A DNA stretch of 64,000 nt from Jaapia argillacea MUCL 33604 (Eukaryota > Basidiomycota > Agaricomycetes > Jaapiales > Jaapiaceae), in the NCBI GenBank assembly GCA_000697665.1, contig KL197715.1, forward strand, positions 379,427 to 443,426. Direction: 5' to 3'. The translations under genes and the position numbers were made by a program. The notes below the pieces were generated by a model. The model was not told where the DNA came from, did not search any database, and saw nothing but the letters and a program-made list of their open reading frames with translations. Positions 50,790 to 62,179 of this stretch are shown here, in pieces (the first letter of the stretch is position 1; each line of letters begins with the position of its first letter).

Positions 50790-52487
50790 ATGACTTCGAC
50801 GCCCTCACAAAGTTCCATCGTGGAACTACAAGATCCAAATAGCCAAGCGTACAGAAAAGCTCGCCGTCTGCACCTCAAGACTACTCGCAATCGTGACCAA
50901 GCTGCCATCGAATCGGAATGGACACCATTCCGAGCAGCGGAGAAGAAATTTAAAGCCAAGTTTCCTCCACCTGATTTGAGCGGGGTGTTAGATCTTGCTT
51001 TACTTGAGTGCAATGGCTCGGATGGTCTGAGAGATGAGGAAGTTCAGATGGGTGGGTGGAGAGGTGCCCTTGGTTGCGTTGAGGTGAGGGAGATCGGTCT
51101 TGATCTTCTGACGGGTGATGGGACAGAACTCGGGAAGCAGACGAGGCGAGCGTTTACTTTTCCGGAAATACCAGGTGCGTACCTTGTTGATAAGTAGCAA
51201 AGAGACTTACTCACTCCCGCCTAGGTCTAGTCCTGCTACCATCCTGCCTATCACATACCACACAGCGTTCCCTGATACAATGGTCTCTCCGCGATCACGC
51301 CAAATATCCCACCATCACAAACTTAGATACCCACTACGTACTGCCCCGGGAAGGGGTTTGGAATGCCTACCTCAAATCCCGAGATCCAGGATATGATGAA
51401 GAAGCTGTCCAGCCCGTCGCCTCCATCCTTCCAACCTCACTTGCTCCTCCTTCCCCTTCACCTGGGCGAACCTTGATAACCAATCCCCCTGCCTCTCCAG
51501 AATCCTTCTCCACCCTCCTGAAAACGCCTCTCCCACCCCCAGCGCCTTCTTCGACCATACCACCCCTTCCCCCGTCCTCGCTAATAAGCAAACTCAGATG
51601 GGCGAACTTAGGTTGGTTCTACCACTGGGGGACGAAGCAGTACGATTTTAAGGCTGGTAAAGGGGAGATGGGGGAGGAAGTTAAAGATATTTGTAAGAAG
51701 ATTGTTCGCGGTGTTCGGTGGGGGGAAGTTTTTGGGAGAGAAGGGGAGAGCGTACTGGACAGCGAGGAGGGAAATTTCGAGGCTCAAGCAGAGTGGGGGG
51801 AGGGAGGGGAGGATTGGATGGATTGGTCGGAGACCTATGGTTCGTATCTTGGTGCTAGTTCATGTATTTTCGTGTCAATCTTACACCGCTCCTTGCAGAA
51901 CCCGATGCTGGGATCGTCAATTTCTATCAAACCAAGGTATGCATGATTGGTTTACACGAGTTTCAGCTTTGATGATCCCCATTTCTGTGTTCAGGATACA
52001 CTCATGGCTCACGTCGACCGTTCTGAGATATGCGCGACGTCCCCCTTGGTGTCCATCTCGTAAATCCCTTCACTTTTCCTCCGTAGTAGATGAAATCAAT
52101 ACCACATACCTTCTTTCATCTTCACAGCTTAGGAAGCGCGGCGGTCTTCTTAATAGGCGGACTCACCCGATCTACGCCTCCGATACCCATCCTCCTCCGA
52201 TCGGGAGATGTAGTTATCATGTCTGGTCCGGCTTGTCGGAGAGCGTATCATGGTGAAGATCTTCTCCTTTCCCCTCAGAGTCATATTTTAATTGTCCTTG
52301 TGTTACAGGCGTTCCAAGAATTCTTGAGAACACCCTCCCCCCTCACCTCGTGGCTCTTGGTCCGACAGCTTCTGATTCAGAGAACCAAGAATGGGAGCCG
52401 TATGCGGAATATTTGCGGCATGCGAGAATCAACGTAAACGTTAGACAGGTGTTTCCGAAGGGTTTCGACCCCAATATCACCAAATGA
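50790..52487 (+). CDS. ALKBH1: ALKBH1-like AlkB-family dioxygenase
   Basis: AlkB homologue 1 enzymes oxidatively demethylate nucleic acids (tRNA or DNA bases) with Fe(II) and 2-oxoglutarate. The ATG at 50790 gives MTSTPSQSSIVELQDPNSQA. The N-terminal region reads TEWTPFRAAEKKFKAKFPPP-like sequence. Family landmarks follow: TFPEIPGLVLLPSCLSHTTQ; SSLISKLRWANLGWFYHWGT, with KQYDFKAG; and AGIVNFYQTKDTLMAHVDRS, where H-x-D is the first iron-ligand pair (about 52009-52017). Then come SLGSAAVFLIGGLTRSTPPI, LLRSGDVVIMSGPACRRAYH (distal His) and a C-terminal RINVNVRQVF, where Arg residues bind 2OG. The TGA is at 52485-52487. A Pro/Ser-rich insert (about 51420-51590) separates the N-terminal part from the catalytic core. 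The 14-base-upstream short frame could dampen translation. Confidence 0.93.
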
Positions 52488-53326
52488 ATCGAGTATTTTC
52501 GGATTATTCAGTCTTAGACTGATTTTTGTACCTCTCAAAGCAAAGCCATCGTACAAAAACCATGACCAACAAACCCTAACCTTGACGAGGGCTAATGCTG
52601 ATGCTGACTCTGTCGGTTCTTGGGGGGATACAGGTTGATGGTAGGCCCATCAAGCTCTCACAATTGAGGAGAGGACATTTGCGAGTACCTTTGCGGTTAT
52701 TGCTGTCCAACTCCAGCCGAAGTGACGGCTTATCGCTGTGTAGTTACGAAGAGCAGCACCTAGCCATCCACACGTCGAAGAGACCGTCGCACCCGTTCCC
52801 TTTGAACACATAGGCCATGCCATCCGAGGATGTGTTGACGTGTCGGAGACCTTGGCTTCGGACAAGTCAAATCGTGAATGGACTGAATCTTGCCCAGGGT
52901 CGGTGACCTATCCCGAGGGGCGAATCATGAAGGCTTTAGAGATGCTTGTTGAAGGGAGTCAACACAGGCCAGAGGACGTACGTTTCGACTTGGAGATGAT
53001 CTTTTCAGTCTCCAGGGGGGCCAGTGATCCTGATACTGAGGGAGAGGTTTTCTTCAAGACAGTAGCTTGAATCGGGCGGGTGTCAAAACGGAAGTGAGAA
53101 GAAACGCGAAAAGAATTTCACCCACATTGCTTTTTGAGACTTCGTGCCTCCGTACTGAAGCGCGCTCGAGTGTGGGTAAATAGTTTCCCAAGGTTGTAAC
53201 CTAACGAGTAAATATGGTCCAGATGAAACAGAAAAGTGGCACGACGGGATGGTGACGCACGACTCTGTTTGAGTGAGGAATGCGATTCCGGCGATTTTTC
53301 GCTTGAACGGCGACGGAAGTGTTCTC
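52488..53326. other. Spacer with a possible small coding remnant
   Basis: On the plus strand 52740-53070 stays open for about 105 codons (HPHVEETVAPVPFEHIGHAI, later EGRIMKALEMLVEGSQHRPE, ending EVFFKTVA and a stop). Its composition is protein-like, but it lacks a start codon unless spliced after a TAG acceptor near 52741. No family is recognised. It may be the last exon of a small gene or a remnant. The rest looks non-coding. Confidence 0.3.
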
Positions 53327-54557
53327 TCACCCTGGTGAAGACGCTTGGGCGTGCATTTCCTTAGAAAGTGGTCCTATCAGTCCCCGACGGGATGAGCGAG
53401 ACACGGAAAACGAACCTGGTTTCGAAGTGAGAATTTGATGGGAAACAGAGGAGACATGCTCCAGCGGTGTACCAGCGGAATGAGGGGCTTTAGCAGCAAG
53501 TAATCGCTCCTGTTCTTCCCTCATTTCACGCTCCCAGCCAGCCTGCTCTTCAGCCTCGAAAAATGCCTTGCGTTCTAAGAAGTCTTGTGCAAGTCTAAGT
53601 GGAAAGGATATTGGTCAGTAATGGATGTAGTGTGACAGAGAGCGAGAGAGTCACGTTCGAAGAACCTTTTCCTCTTCAAAGAAATCTTGGGGTTCGGGGA
53701 GTGAGGATATGCTAGAGAGATCGTAAGTTGCCTCAACGGTCACGTTGTCAGAACCTTGAGAGTGCATGATGTCGAAAAGGATGTTTCCGACCTCTTCGTA
53801 GGTGCTTTGCAACTCCTGTTCAGCATCTTCAGAAACCTTGGCCACACGCTCGGAGTTCCGGGCAGGGACCTTATGGGGAGATCCCGATTTCGATTCTACC
53901 AGGAGTGACGGTCCTCGATCTTGCGCCATTATTTTCTGCTTGACATGATCTTCAGTTCGAAATTCCCGGAGGCGAGACGCCTCAGGGAACAACATGACGG
54001 CATTTATACTCGCGTCCGCGAACTCCGAGGATAACACTCGCACGTCAATATACGACATGGAGTGCAGGTAGCAATTGGGCCAAGGGAATGGATCCCTTAG
54101 TTTGACAGATTCGCGATCAAACGAGTGTTCAGTTACCGGCCAGAGAGGAACAGACATATCGGGTTCGATATATCTGTTGGCGTCGTGAGAAGGGGGGCCC
54201 CGGGTGACGAAGTAGATGCGACAATCCGTGTATGGGTCATCATAACAAGGGAGACCATACATCTGCTCGGAGCTAAAGTGCGACCCACGGGCATCCAGGA
54301 AAGATTGTTCACCGCACCTGCTGTACGAAACCAACATACGTTTTGTGTGGAAGGCTGTCGGCACTGAGCGCTTCGGTCACGTCTTCTCCGTATAGCGAAT
54401 CGAGAGTCACACCGGGATTGATAGAGAATGCGACGAATGAGTGAATACGAGGGCTGTTGGTAATGGTCGTCCATTTCTCGTCAGGATGCGTGAGATCAAT
54501 GGAGATATCAGAGAAATTGTCATGAGAATGCATAGAAGCTTCATCGGATTCAGACAT
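53327..54557 (-). CDS. Acidic protein of unknown function
   Basis: The ATG at 54557 gives MSESDEASMHSHDNFSDISI, then DLTHPDEKWTTITNSPRIHS and FVAFSINP. A 56-base intron (GTGTGACTC...GACAG) joins to AFHTKRMLVSYSRCGEQSFL, then DARGSHFSSEQMYGLPCYDD, PDMSVPLWPVTEHSFDRESV and CYLHSMSYIDVRVLSSEFAD. The C-terminal half is helical and acidic (SEDAEQELQSTYEEVGNILF, DFFEEEKVLRT). An intron (about 53655-53595) leads to LAQDFLERKAFFEAEEQAGW and EREMREEQERLLAAKAP, a short coiled coil. It ends KEMHAQASSPG at 53327. The N-terminal part may form a beta-rich domain. I recognise no family, but frame continuity over three exons supports a real gene of about 370 residues. Confidence 0.65.
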
Positions 54558-54809
54558 TTCGAGTGGTTGAGGGCGAATTTGAAGGGCTGTCGCGGATCGA
54601 CCCCGCGCTGGCAGTTATACTATGTATACCGGCGTCTGAAGGGAGTATTGTTCTCTGGTGGGTGTCCGAATTGTTCTGCTTTTGTCCTTCCAGATATCAG
54701 GCGTTATAGTGTTCGGAGGCTGCATGAAGTCACAATAAACCGTGTTCTTGTTTCTAGCTGGTTCTTGAGCTGGTTCAATGTTCAACAATAGGACTGAGCT
54801 CGAAGCGAT

Positions 54810-55646
54810 TTGGAATTGGGACCCCGTCATGTACCAGGTCCCATTTACGTAGCACAAGACGCCTCCCTCCACACCACAACCAATAAGTACAACAAGGCTG
54901 TCTCCTTGTTTCGCCCCTTGTCTTCTCTGCCTGGCGCCACCGTATTTAATTCTCGTCGTTCTGCGGAAATAAGAGAATGCCTTGGCAATGTTTTGCATCG
55001 AAAACAATACGGATTACTTCATAAAGCTGCTTTAACTTTGGCGGAAGAGTCAGGAACTTCCCCCACAAACGAATCGAAAGCCTATCCCCTGTCTCGCTTT
55101 GACTTTCCACCTATGAAATCTTGCGCTCATCCCCCTCAAAACCCTGCACCGCACTTTAGCACATCCCCCTTAGATTACGGAGATGTGTCTCTTACTTTTG
55201 GCTCCATCAAGCTCCCAATTCTCAAGCTTCTGAATGGGAGCCGAGCGACTGTAACCCAGTGCACCCGCGAAACCTAGAGATGCCTCGAACAGGACTTCAC
55301 TCTAAACAAGCTGCGTCTAAGTATCATTGGCGAGCGCAGGCCCGCCGATGCTGGCGCCGAGTGGCGACCGATGGTTTGGTACTTGGCAACTTTTGGCAAC
55401 GACCCAGTCTCCGCCCTCCCGAAGATATATCACCACTTCCTTGTGGCTGTGCATTCTCCTCACAAGCCAGTCGACTCATACGAGGAGCAACACATCCACA
55501 CCACCCCGGAGCGGCAGTACGCTTCACAGCAATGGGTGCTAGCTTTGAAATATCAGCCTCCAGAGAGCTTTCCAAAATTCCAAGCAGCCAGCGATTCGCA
55601 ACAAAGGGAGACGAGGAAGGAACCTACAGGACAGAGTACACCGTAG
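54810..55646 (+). CDS. Weakly supported hypothetical gene, probably spliced
   Basis: Two long open stretches on the plus strand look protein-like. The first is about 54810-55277 (HVPGPIYVAQDASLHTTTNK, SLSSLPG-like and EIRECLGNVLHRKQYGLLHK, AALTLAEESGTSP). The second is about 55345-55646 in another frame (EWRPMVWYLATFGNDPVSAL, PKIYHHFLVAVHSPHKPVDS, ALKYQPPESFPKFQAASDSQ). An intron near 55250-55345 would be needed to join them. I could not settle its ends, and no ATG is obvious at the 5' end. No domain is recognised. It could be one gene, a remnant, or chance. Boundaries are approximate. Confidence 0.3.
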
Positions 55647-56022
55647 AAACCGAGATGACGACATTGATGGACAACATCAACTCCGTTAGAAGTCATCAAT
55701 GGGCAGCCTTACCGAAACCAGTGCAGGACCGATTGCGGGCTCAGTTTAACGTGAGCTTCATTTTCTCCCTCCCGAATCGGCCTGACAATGTGCGGACCAG
55801 CGACATCTCGCAAGCCAGGCGAAGAAGGTAGAATTTATTTTGCCCCATAAAGTTACTGCTTGACCACTCCGCTAGACCTCCGGTTCTCTTCCACTGCCAC
55901 ATATTACAACAACTACAGGTAGTTTCCGAGTAAGCTGGGGATTTTGCTCCACCTTCTCCCACTGATCTCCTTCATGCCAGCCTGATCAGATTAGACGCAA
56001 ACAACCCTCTGTGCAGTCAAAG

Positions 56023-56316
56023 ATGTCCAATTTACTACGTGACTATCCCCTCCCACGGGCCTGGGGTCGAAGCCGTTCCAGCCTCATTGCTCCGTCCAAT
56101 CATAGTCGAACTACGATCAACGTAGGCACTGGCTCGCTCACTCGAGAGCAGTTGCCGCAGCCTCGTCACCGACCTCCACCTGTCAACGTCACCAACGCGA
56201 AGCAATCGTTCGAGTACCTCCCTCTAGAATCTAGTGTCGCGTGTCTGAACCAATATGCTCTACTCGCGTCAACTTCACCAACCCCTCCATTAAGCCCCCC
56301 AATTTCAGTTCATTGA
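56023..56316 (+). CDS. Possible small protein, Pro/Ser-rich
   Basis: The ATG at 56023 gives MSNLLRDYPLPRAWGRSRSS and the frame stays open for 97 codons, ending SPTPPLSPPISVH. Composition is low in complexity. No homologue is known and there is no spliced partner. The preceding 55647-56022 and following 56317-56835 stretches show nothing I can identify. Confidence 0.25.
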   Translation: MSNLLRDYPLPRAWGRSRSSLIAPSNHSRTTINVGTGSLTREQLPQPRHRPPPVNVTNAKQSFEYLPLESSVACLNQYALLASTSPTPPLSPPISVH

Positions 56317-56835
56317 ATGCGGCGACTGGTAAGTTCTGCTTCTGGAGAATCTTTCGGTGACCGTCCGCAGGTGACACTCGATCCCCCAGCTCCATTGTTC
56401 CTCTTTAACACGGTTATGCTACGCTGCTACTGGCTCTATTCACCGGCTCGAACAACTATTTAAGATAGATTGTCACTTGGATCTTTTCAATTTCCTAAGA
56501 CTACGAGCCTAATATTGGTGAATCTATGTTCCCCTTTCGAATGCGAGCTTGCTCGCCGTACTCAACCACTGGAATTCATGATCTGACTCATGAGCTCAGT
56601 CTCAACAGGCAGATTCGATTTCAGAAGGCCAGTGTAGAAGAGTCGCTTCCAGTGCACGTGATCATCATCAAATGGGCTAAAAGCGTATCCGCGATCTCGG
56701 ATTCCTGAAGGTGAGAAGAATTTCCGGAACGAACAGTTTCCACCTCGCTGTGCTCGAACAGTGCGACTCAAGGAACTGGCCACTGTTTTACGCGTGCACC
56801 ATTCCCCCGGGGCAAGCTGATTAATTGCCCAGGTA

Positions 56836-59200
56836 CTAACGCGTCTGTTGACCGCCAGGCCGGTACGACCCATGAAACCAAATAAAGTTCCCGGCGTAAT
56901 CCCAACCAAAGAAATCATCCATGTAAATGTGAAGACCGTAGATCTTCAGCTTCCGGACACCAAGCCAGCAAAGCAACCCAGATACCGCACACCAAATACG
57001 GGGTGACGCGCGGTTGCCAAAAACAAGCTGGTGAACGATTTGAAGTGCGCCATCTACCATAACAACCTGCCGAAGCTGCCATAGAGGATGGGCCAGGAGG
57101 TTCAAAAACGCAGACGCAACGTCAGATTTGAATAAGACAAGCGGAACGTCAGGATTCTCCTTCCGAGCGTGGTGAAGGCATGCGCCAAAGTCGCGCATAT
57201 CGTCGTATCGAACCTTCCCATCCTGGATGGGTATGCCATCATTCAGCCCAGATGCGGAATGGTCGGTGATGATACGGGGTTTGTCGTTCCTCCAATTGAC
57301 AAACATGGGTGATATCTTCATACCGGGAAGCAACTTGCCAATAGGACCCGACCAATGACCAGCAGCCACCTCTTGGTCCCGATAAGCACGGATTGCAGCC
57401 AGATCATCTTCGGAGACAGAGAAATTATCTGAGGGGTCATCCAACTCCACCTTCCACTCTCCGTCGTCGAAGGGATAGAAGCCGTGGCGCAGACCGTGAA
57501 TGACAGACTGGACGAAAAGAGGATTGGGATGATCGGAAAGTAGGCCTTCGAATGCGGAGATGTCGAAGGGTGTTTCAACCTTCATGTGATGTTTGTTTTG
57601 TTTTAGAGCGAATTTTATGATAGGGTCGTCAAGGAGATGTTGAGGAGGCGACGGTAATGGAGGTGCAGACTCAGTATACAAGGCAGCAGGAGAAATATTA
57701 TTGGGCGATGAAGAGCCCCAAGCGAAACCTCTATGGAAGGAAGGCACATCTGTAAACTCGAAGGCCTTCCGTTTTGGTGGTCTGGGTGATGACGAAAGGG
57801 TCTTAGGCCCTTCTGCCGCCACGACTGCTTGGCCCAGCACCGTGGCCAATTCTCTCTCGGCGACGAGCTTGGAATGTAGCTTCGCACGCTGGATTCTCCT
57901 TAGCTCTGTGCTTCTCTCCGCACTCGCTACACTCGTCGTGTCTCCTTCGACCAACGCATGGCTCGACGCAGACACCGTTATTCCAGTTGTCGCAAACTTG
58001 AGCGGCGCGTTTCGACGGACCAGGAGTGAAAGAAGAAGCACGCTTCTGGCCAATGAAAGGCGACGACGGAGAAGCGCACATCTGAGTGAAGAGTGCCACC
58101 TGAACACGGTTTCGATCATCCATGTGGAATGGATTCTTCGAATAGCGATCACGAACATCTGCATCGAAACGAATAGCAAGCTGAATGTTTGCAGGTGAAG
58201 CATGGAATAGTTCCATAACAATCCCCCGATACACATCCAACTCCTTGATACGATGAGGATAAAGTGTCCCCACCGCAACAGCCCAAGCCCCGAAAACCCT
58301 AATCCAATGACCTTCCGAAGTGAGGGCCTTCTTCGCAGATGCCTGATCCTTCTTAACCAATGCAAAACCTCCATGGAAATCCTTCGGTTCATCGCGATGG
58401 TCGTAGCCAGGGTCCATCGAAGCATGCAACTTCTCGAAGTTGACATATCGTTCCTGAATGATGTCTCGCCAGAGGGAGCGAGGGATTGGTTCAGAGAGCT
58501 GGAGTTGTTGCATAAGATCGACAACGCCGTCAAGGATCTTGTCCTTAGAGTAGTGCTGACGAAGCTTCCAAGTTTCCCGGATATGTTCATCCCCAGACAC
58601 AACAACGAGGTCGGCAAGGTGAGGGGCACCGGCAACAATGGCAGCGGTAACGTTGGAGGTCCGAGTGCCGAACGGCATCGATAGGTCAAGGAAACGAGAG
58701 AACGAAGAGGAGTCAAGTTGGTTCTGGTCGTCAGCGGAAGATTGAGCGTTAAGAGCCCTGAGACGAAGTACTTCCCATGCCGCCTTCTCAATAGCTCTCT
58801 GCTTGAGCTCAGCAGCTCGCAACTCAGCAGTGGCTTCAGCGTCATCGCGACGACGACGGAAGGCTGCCAGTTCATCCCTCTCAAGCCCATCTGGCGTAGA
58901 CTCTCGAGTGGGGACTGATTCCTCTTCACCAGCAGGAGGCTCCTGGGGAGCCTTCGACTGCGCAATGAGGGCTTCAATCTGGCGAATGTGACCTTCACCT
59001 TCACTGGGTGTGGCTCCCGCAGCTTGAAGCTTCGTAAGAGCATCTCCAATCGGGAACTTTCCCGCCACACAGTCGTCAACAATGGCTTGACAAGCGGCAG
59101 CTCGAGCGCGAACAGCCTCGGCATTGGCAGTGTCGGTCATGGAAGAGATGAGATGTAGATGGCGAGATTTATCGAGCAAAGAGAGGACTAAAAAAGTCAA
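56836..59200 (-). mobile_element. Retroelement fossil: gag-like and reverse transcriptase regions (probable DIRS/Ngaro-type)
   Basis: On the minus strand a gag-like region starts at the ATG at 59140. It opens MTDTANAEAVRARAAACQAI and ends in a Cys/His-rich segment (CDNWNNGVCVEPC ... CSECGEKH), followed by Arg/Gly-rich sequence. A reverse transcriptase region overlaps its end in another frame. It has LLPGMKISPMFVNWRNDKPR, ITDHSASGLNDGIP and the catalytic box IYMDDFFGWD. Such gag/RT pairs are common in mushroom genomes and resemble DIRS/Ngaro-type elements; family placement is inference. No RNase H, recombinase or integrase region and no terminal repeats were recognised. The element therefore looks broken or incomplete, with one or a few breaks. 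The long open regions suggest a fairly young insertion. Confidence 0.75.
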
Positions 59201-59873
59201 AGAGACGTGAAACTGTGACGATGCAACAAGTTAGTATCCGCACTGAGAATGAAGGCATGGGCGAAGCCCTCACCAAACGAGGCTATTGACAAGGCTTGAT
59301 AATGTAGATTATCTTCGAAAAGGCTGTACAATAGCTGTTCATGTGATTCTCGTCAGATACGAAGTTCGCGAAAAATGGAGAGCGCGAAGCGCATACCTGA
59401 GGTGGGGTGAAAGTGTCTGAAGAGACGGAAAACCGCCAACAGCTCGAGATATATAGGAGGGGAGAGGAAAATAAACAGCTCTTTTTGCAGCTCTAGGTTG
59501 GCCTCTGCTAAAGACTATAGCACCAATCGAGGGCGAGAGCGAATATGATCAGAGACGACGCATCTAGGCGAGTGGAGCGATGCTCACGAGAGACTCAACG
59601 ATCCCAAAAGGAGAAGGATCGACGAGGAAGTTCGAAAGGTGGCGCAGAGGCCTACGAAATCGCTCCTTACCCCTGGAACCCGCTATTACGACGATCTGTG
59701 GCTGAGCGTTACGAACGCGTCACCCAACCACCGTCACCGGTCACCACCCACGTCACGCCTGAGTCGATAACTTTTCATTGTCCTCGCCTTAATCTAATTC
59801 TGCCTCGAGGTATTCGGAGCCCCGTTCGTTGACCCCTCGGTCTTACCAGAATATCGGGCTTGTGATTTCCACC
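59201..59873. other. Region between the retroelement and the first FunK1 gene
   Basis: GATATATAGG at about 59448-59457 is TATA-like. An ATG at 59545 opens 95 codons (MIRDDASRRVERCSRETQRS onward), containing YEIAPYPWNPLLRRSVAERY and ending at 59832. This may be an upstream exon of the kinase gene, but I could not find a splice that joins it with confidence. Confidence 0.35.
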
Positions 59874-62179
59874 ATGCCGAGCGTCAAGTCACCGTTTCAC
59901 GACGATCTCAAGAACAGTCAGAAGTGTTGCTTCAGAAAGTTGTTAGAGGTCTTTCTTCTTCGGTGCCGGCTACCCGAGAGCACGCAGACCGCAGATATGC
60001 TGTTGAAGCAGTCCCTCGAGCAGGTTTTACCTATCTGCAATGAGGATGCCAACGTGAGAGATTCACTGGCCTCCTAGTTCGTAGTCATTCTTTTCGTCCA
60101 TTTCCCCTTTCCTAACAAATCCTTTATCTTAGTTGCGATGTTCCAGGGCGTGAAGATGGGCGATACGCGCCATTTATCAAGACGTTCAACTCTGCGCTCG
60201 AGTTGATGAAGACCCTGGAATTTCCCGGGTTGCGTCGGCCCTCTGAGTTGGACATAATGTTTCATCGTACCGACGCCAAGGACATCCACAACGCTTTTGA
60301 GCCAACTCGCAGGCCTGACATTTTACTGGTGTCGACGCTTTCCGCCCACCGAGCTAATGAGAAGCCGATCAAGGAAAATGACCTCCTCTTCGGCACCAAA
60401 GAACTCCTTCGCGAGTGTGCTCTGAATAATCCAAGCGGAAACTTCACCTGGAATGACTGTCTCTCCGCTCAAGAGTTCAGCCGTCGCATAGCAAGTGCTC
60501 GGCCTCCTCCCCCAACGAAATATACTTTCGATCTCAAAGAAATCGATCCCCAGGAGATGCAGCCTTTGTGGAAACGAAAAGCCGCCGAGTCGCTCGGCCT
60601 CCCCAACCGAAGACTCTCAAGACCTCGTCGGGTCCCACCCTCAGACCGTTGTGCAACGTATGGCGCCGAGATGTTGTCACGTGGTGTGTATATCACACAC
60701 GCTATCAACCTTGTCATCATCGGTGAGCGTAAACCTCTCCTCCATAATCTGAGCGACATCTAATTCCTATTAGACAACATCGCTTGGGTATTGTGGTATG
60801 ACAGACAAGGTGGCATTCAGTCACATGGCGTCGATTTTGTTCAAAACCTCCCGTACTTTCTGGTCCTTTTGGCGGCCTTCCAGCGTTTTCAACTTCAAGA
60901 CTGGGGCGTGAACGGGGATTTGGTTTCTCCTGCGTTCCTACGCCACACGCCCGGAATCAAGGGTGAGGTCCCTCCGTTGCCAGATGACACTGCACAGTTC
61001 CTATTCAAATCTCCGAGCCACGACGTTATAATTGACCCCAAGCGTGAGCTCCACTGGAAGTGCACTTTGCATGGCCGCGGTACTCAAGTCCTAGTTGCGC
61101 ATTTCGCTTCAGTGGAGGGTTTGGTGATACCTGAGAGCAAGGAGCTCGCGGTGAAGGTTTACTGGTCGGAGGAAGCTAAAGAGAATGAGGCAAGGATTAT
61201 CGAGCTCGTGCGCGAAGCCGGAAGGACTGATGAGCTTATTGGACGTCACATTCCTGACCTCATCGACCACCACGATACCAACCACAAAACTGGCCAGATT
61301 CGGGACGACCTGAGTATCGACAGCAAGGGCTCACGCGAATTGCGCGTGATGTTATTCGAGAAACTAAATCCAATTCACAAACATTCCAGTGAAGAATTTA
61401 TGAAGGTTTGGATCCAATGCTATCGTTGTAGGTACCACATCCTTCTTGTAAGCTCCTTGTTGACCAATCCTCCAGGTCACTTTCGCTTGTGGCTGCACGG
61501 CATCGAGCATGGAGATATCAGCGTTTCAAACCTGATGGTTCGCCCTTCGACGGGTGAAGGTGTTGTCAATGACTTTGACCTTGCTATCCTTCGGAAGCGA
61601 AATGGTGAACCTACTATCGGCGGTCATGTGCGCCCCGGGATGATTCGCTTCATGGCCCTCGACCTGCTCGACGAGAAATATTTTGCAGGCAAGGTCCAGC
61701 GACTGTTCCACCACAACTGTGAATCCTTCGTTTGGATCATGCCCTGGAGATTGCTCAGAAATTCCCGCTTGAGAATATTTGAAACTCAGGGGACATCCGA
61801 TTATGTTTACGACAATTCTCGCGCCGAGAGATATGGTTTCCTCTATGACGTTTACGAGTTGAAAGCTCTTCCTGCCAACAAAGCCGCGTGGGAGGCTGCA
61901 GTGGAACTTTTTTGGTGGGTGAAAGGGAAGCACAACGCCGCTTTAGAGTGGGAGGGGGCGATCAACAAACTGCGGTACAAACTGCGAAAGGACAAGTCGA
62001 AATCGGAGGCCGAAGTTGACGAGGTCACAAACGCTGTCCCGAAGACGATTTGGCAGGATCCTTCGGATGAGGCGACATGCAAGATTTTCCGCGAGTTCGA
62101 GCTCATCCTTCAAGAGGGTTGGGCTGGATTCGAGGTTCTCCCGGAAGACAAGACAAGACCTCTATCAGCGGAAGAGTGA
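59874..62179 (+). CDS. FunK1 fungal-type protein kinase, tandem copy 1
   Basis: FunK1 is a large, fungus-specific kinase family expanded in Agaricomycetes. The confident part begins near 60160 with FIKTFNSALELMKTLEFPGL, then RRPDILLVSTLSAH and ATYGAEMLSRGVYITHAINL. An intron at about 60723-60772 joins VII to DNIAWVLWYDRQGGIQSHG. Kinase motifs: the beta-3 Lys in ELAVKVYWSEE, a helix-C Glu in ENEARIIELV, the catalytic loop HGDISVSNLM (His codon at 61508), and the metal loop NDFDLAILR in place of DFG. A second intron at about 61430-61476 lies just before the catalytic loop. It ends EDKTRPLSAEE with TGA. The 5' part from the ATG at 59874 (MPSVKSPFHDDLKNSQK) is conserved in copy 2, but I could not thread it in one frame. 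The true start may be 59545 or the gene may be damaged there. Confidence 0.85.

Noticed and set aside
57701-58684. Plus-strand open frames over the retroelement
   Set aside because: Shadows of the minus-strand gag-like and reverse transcriptase regions, with no independent content.
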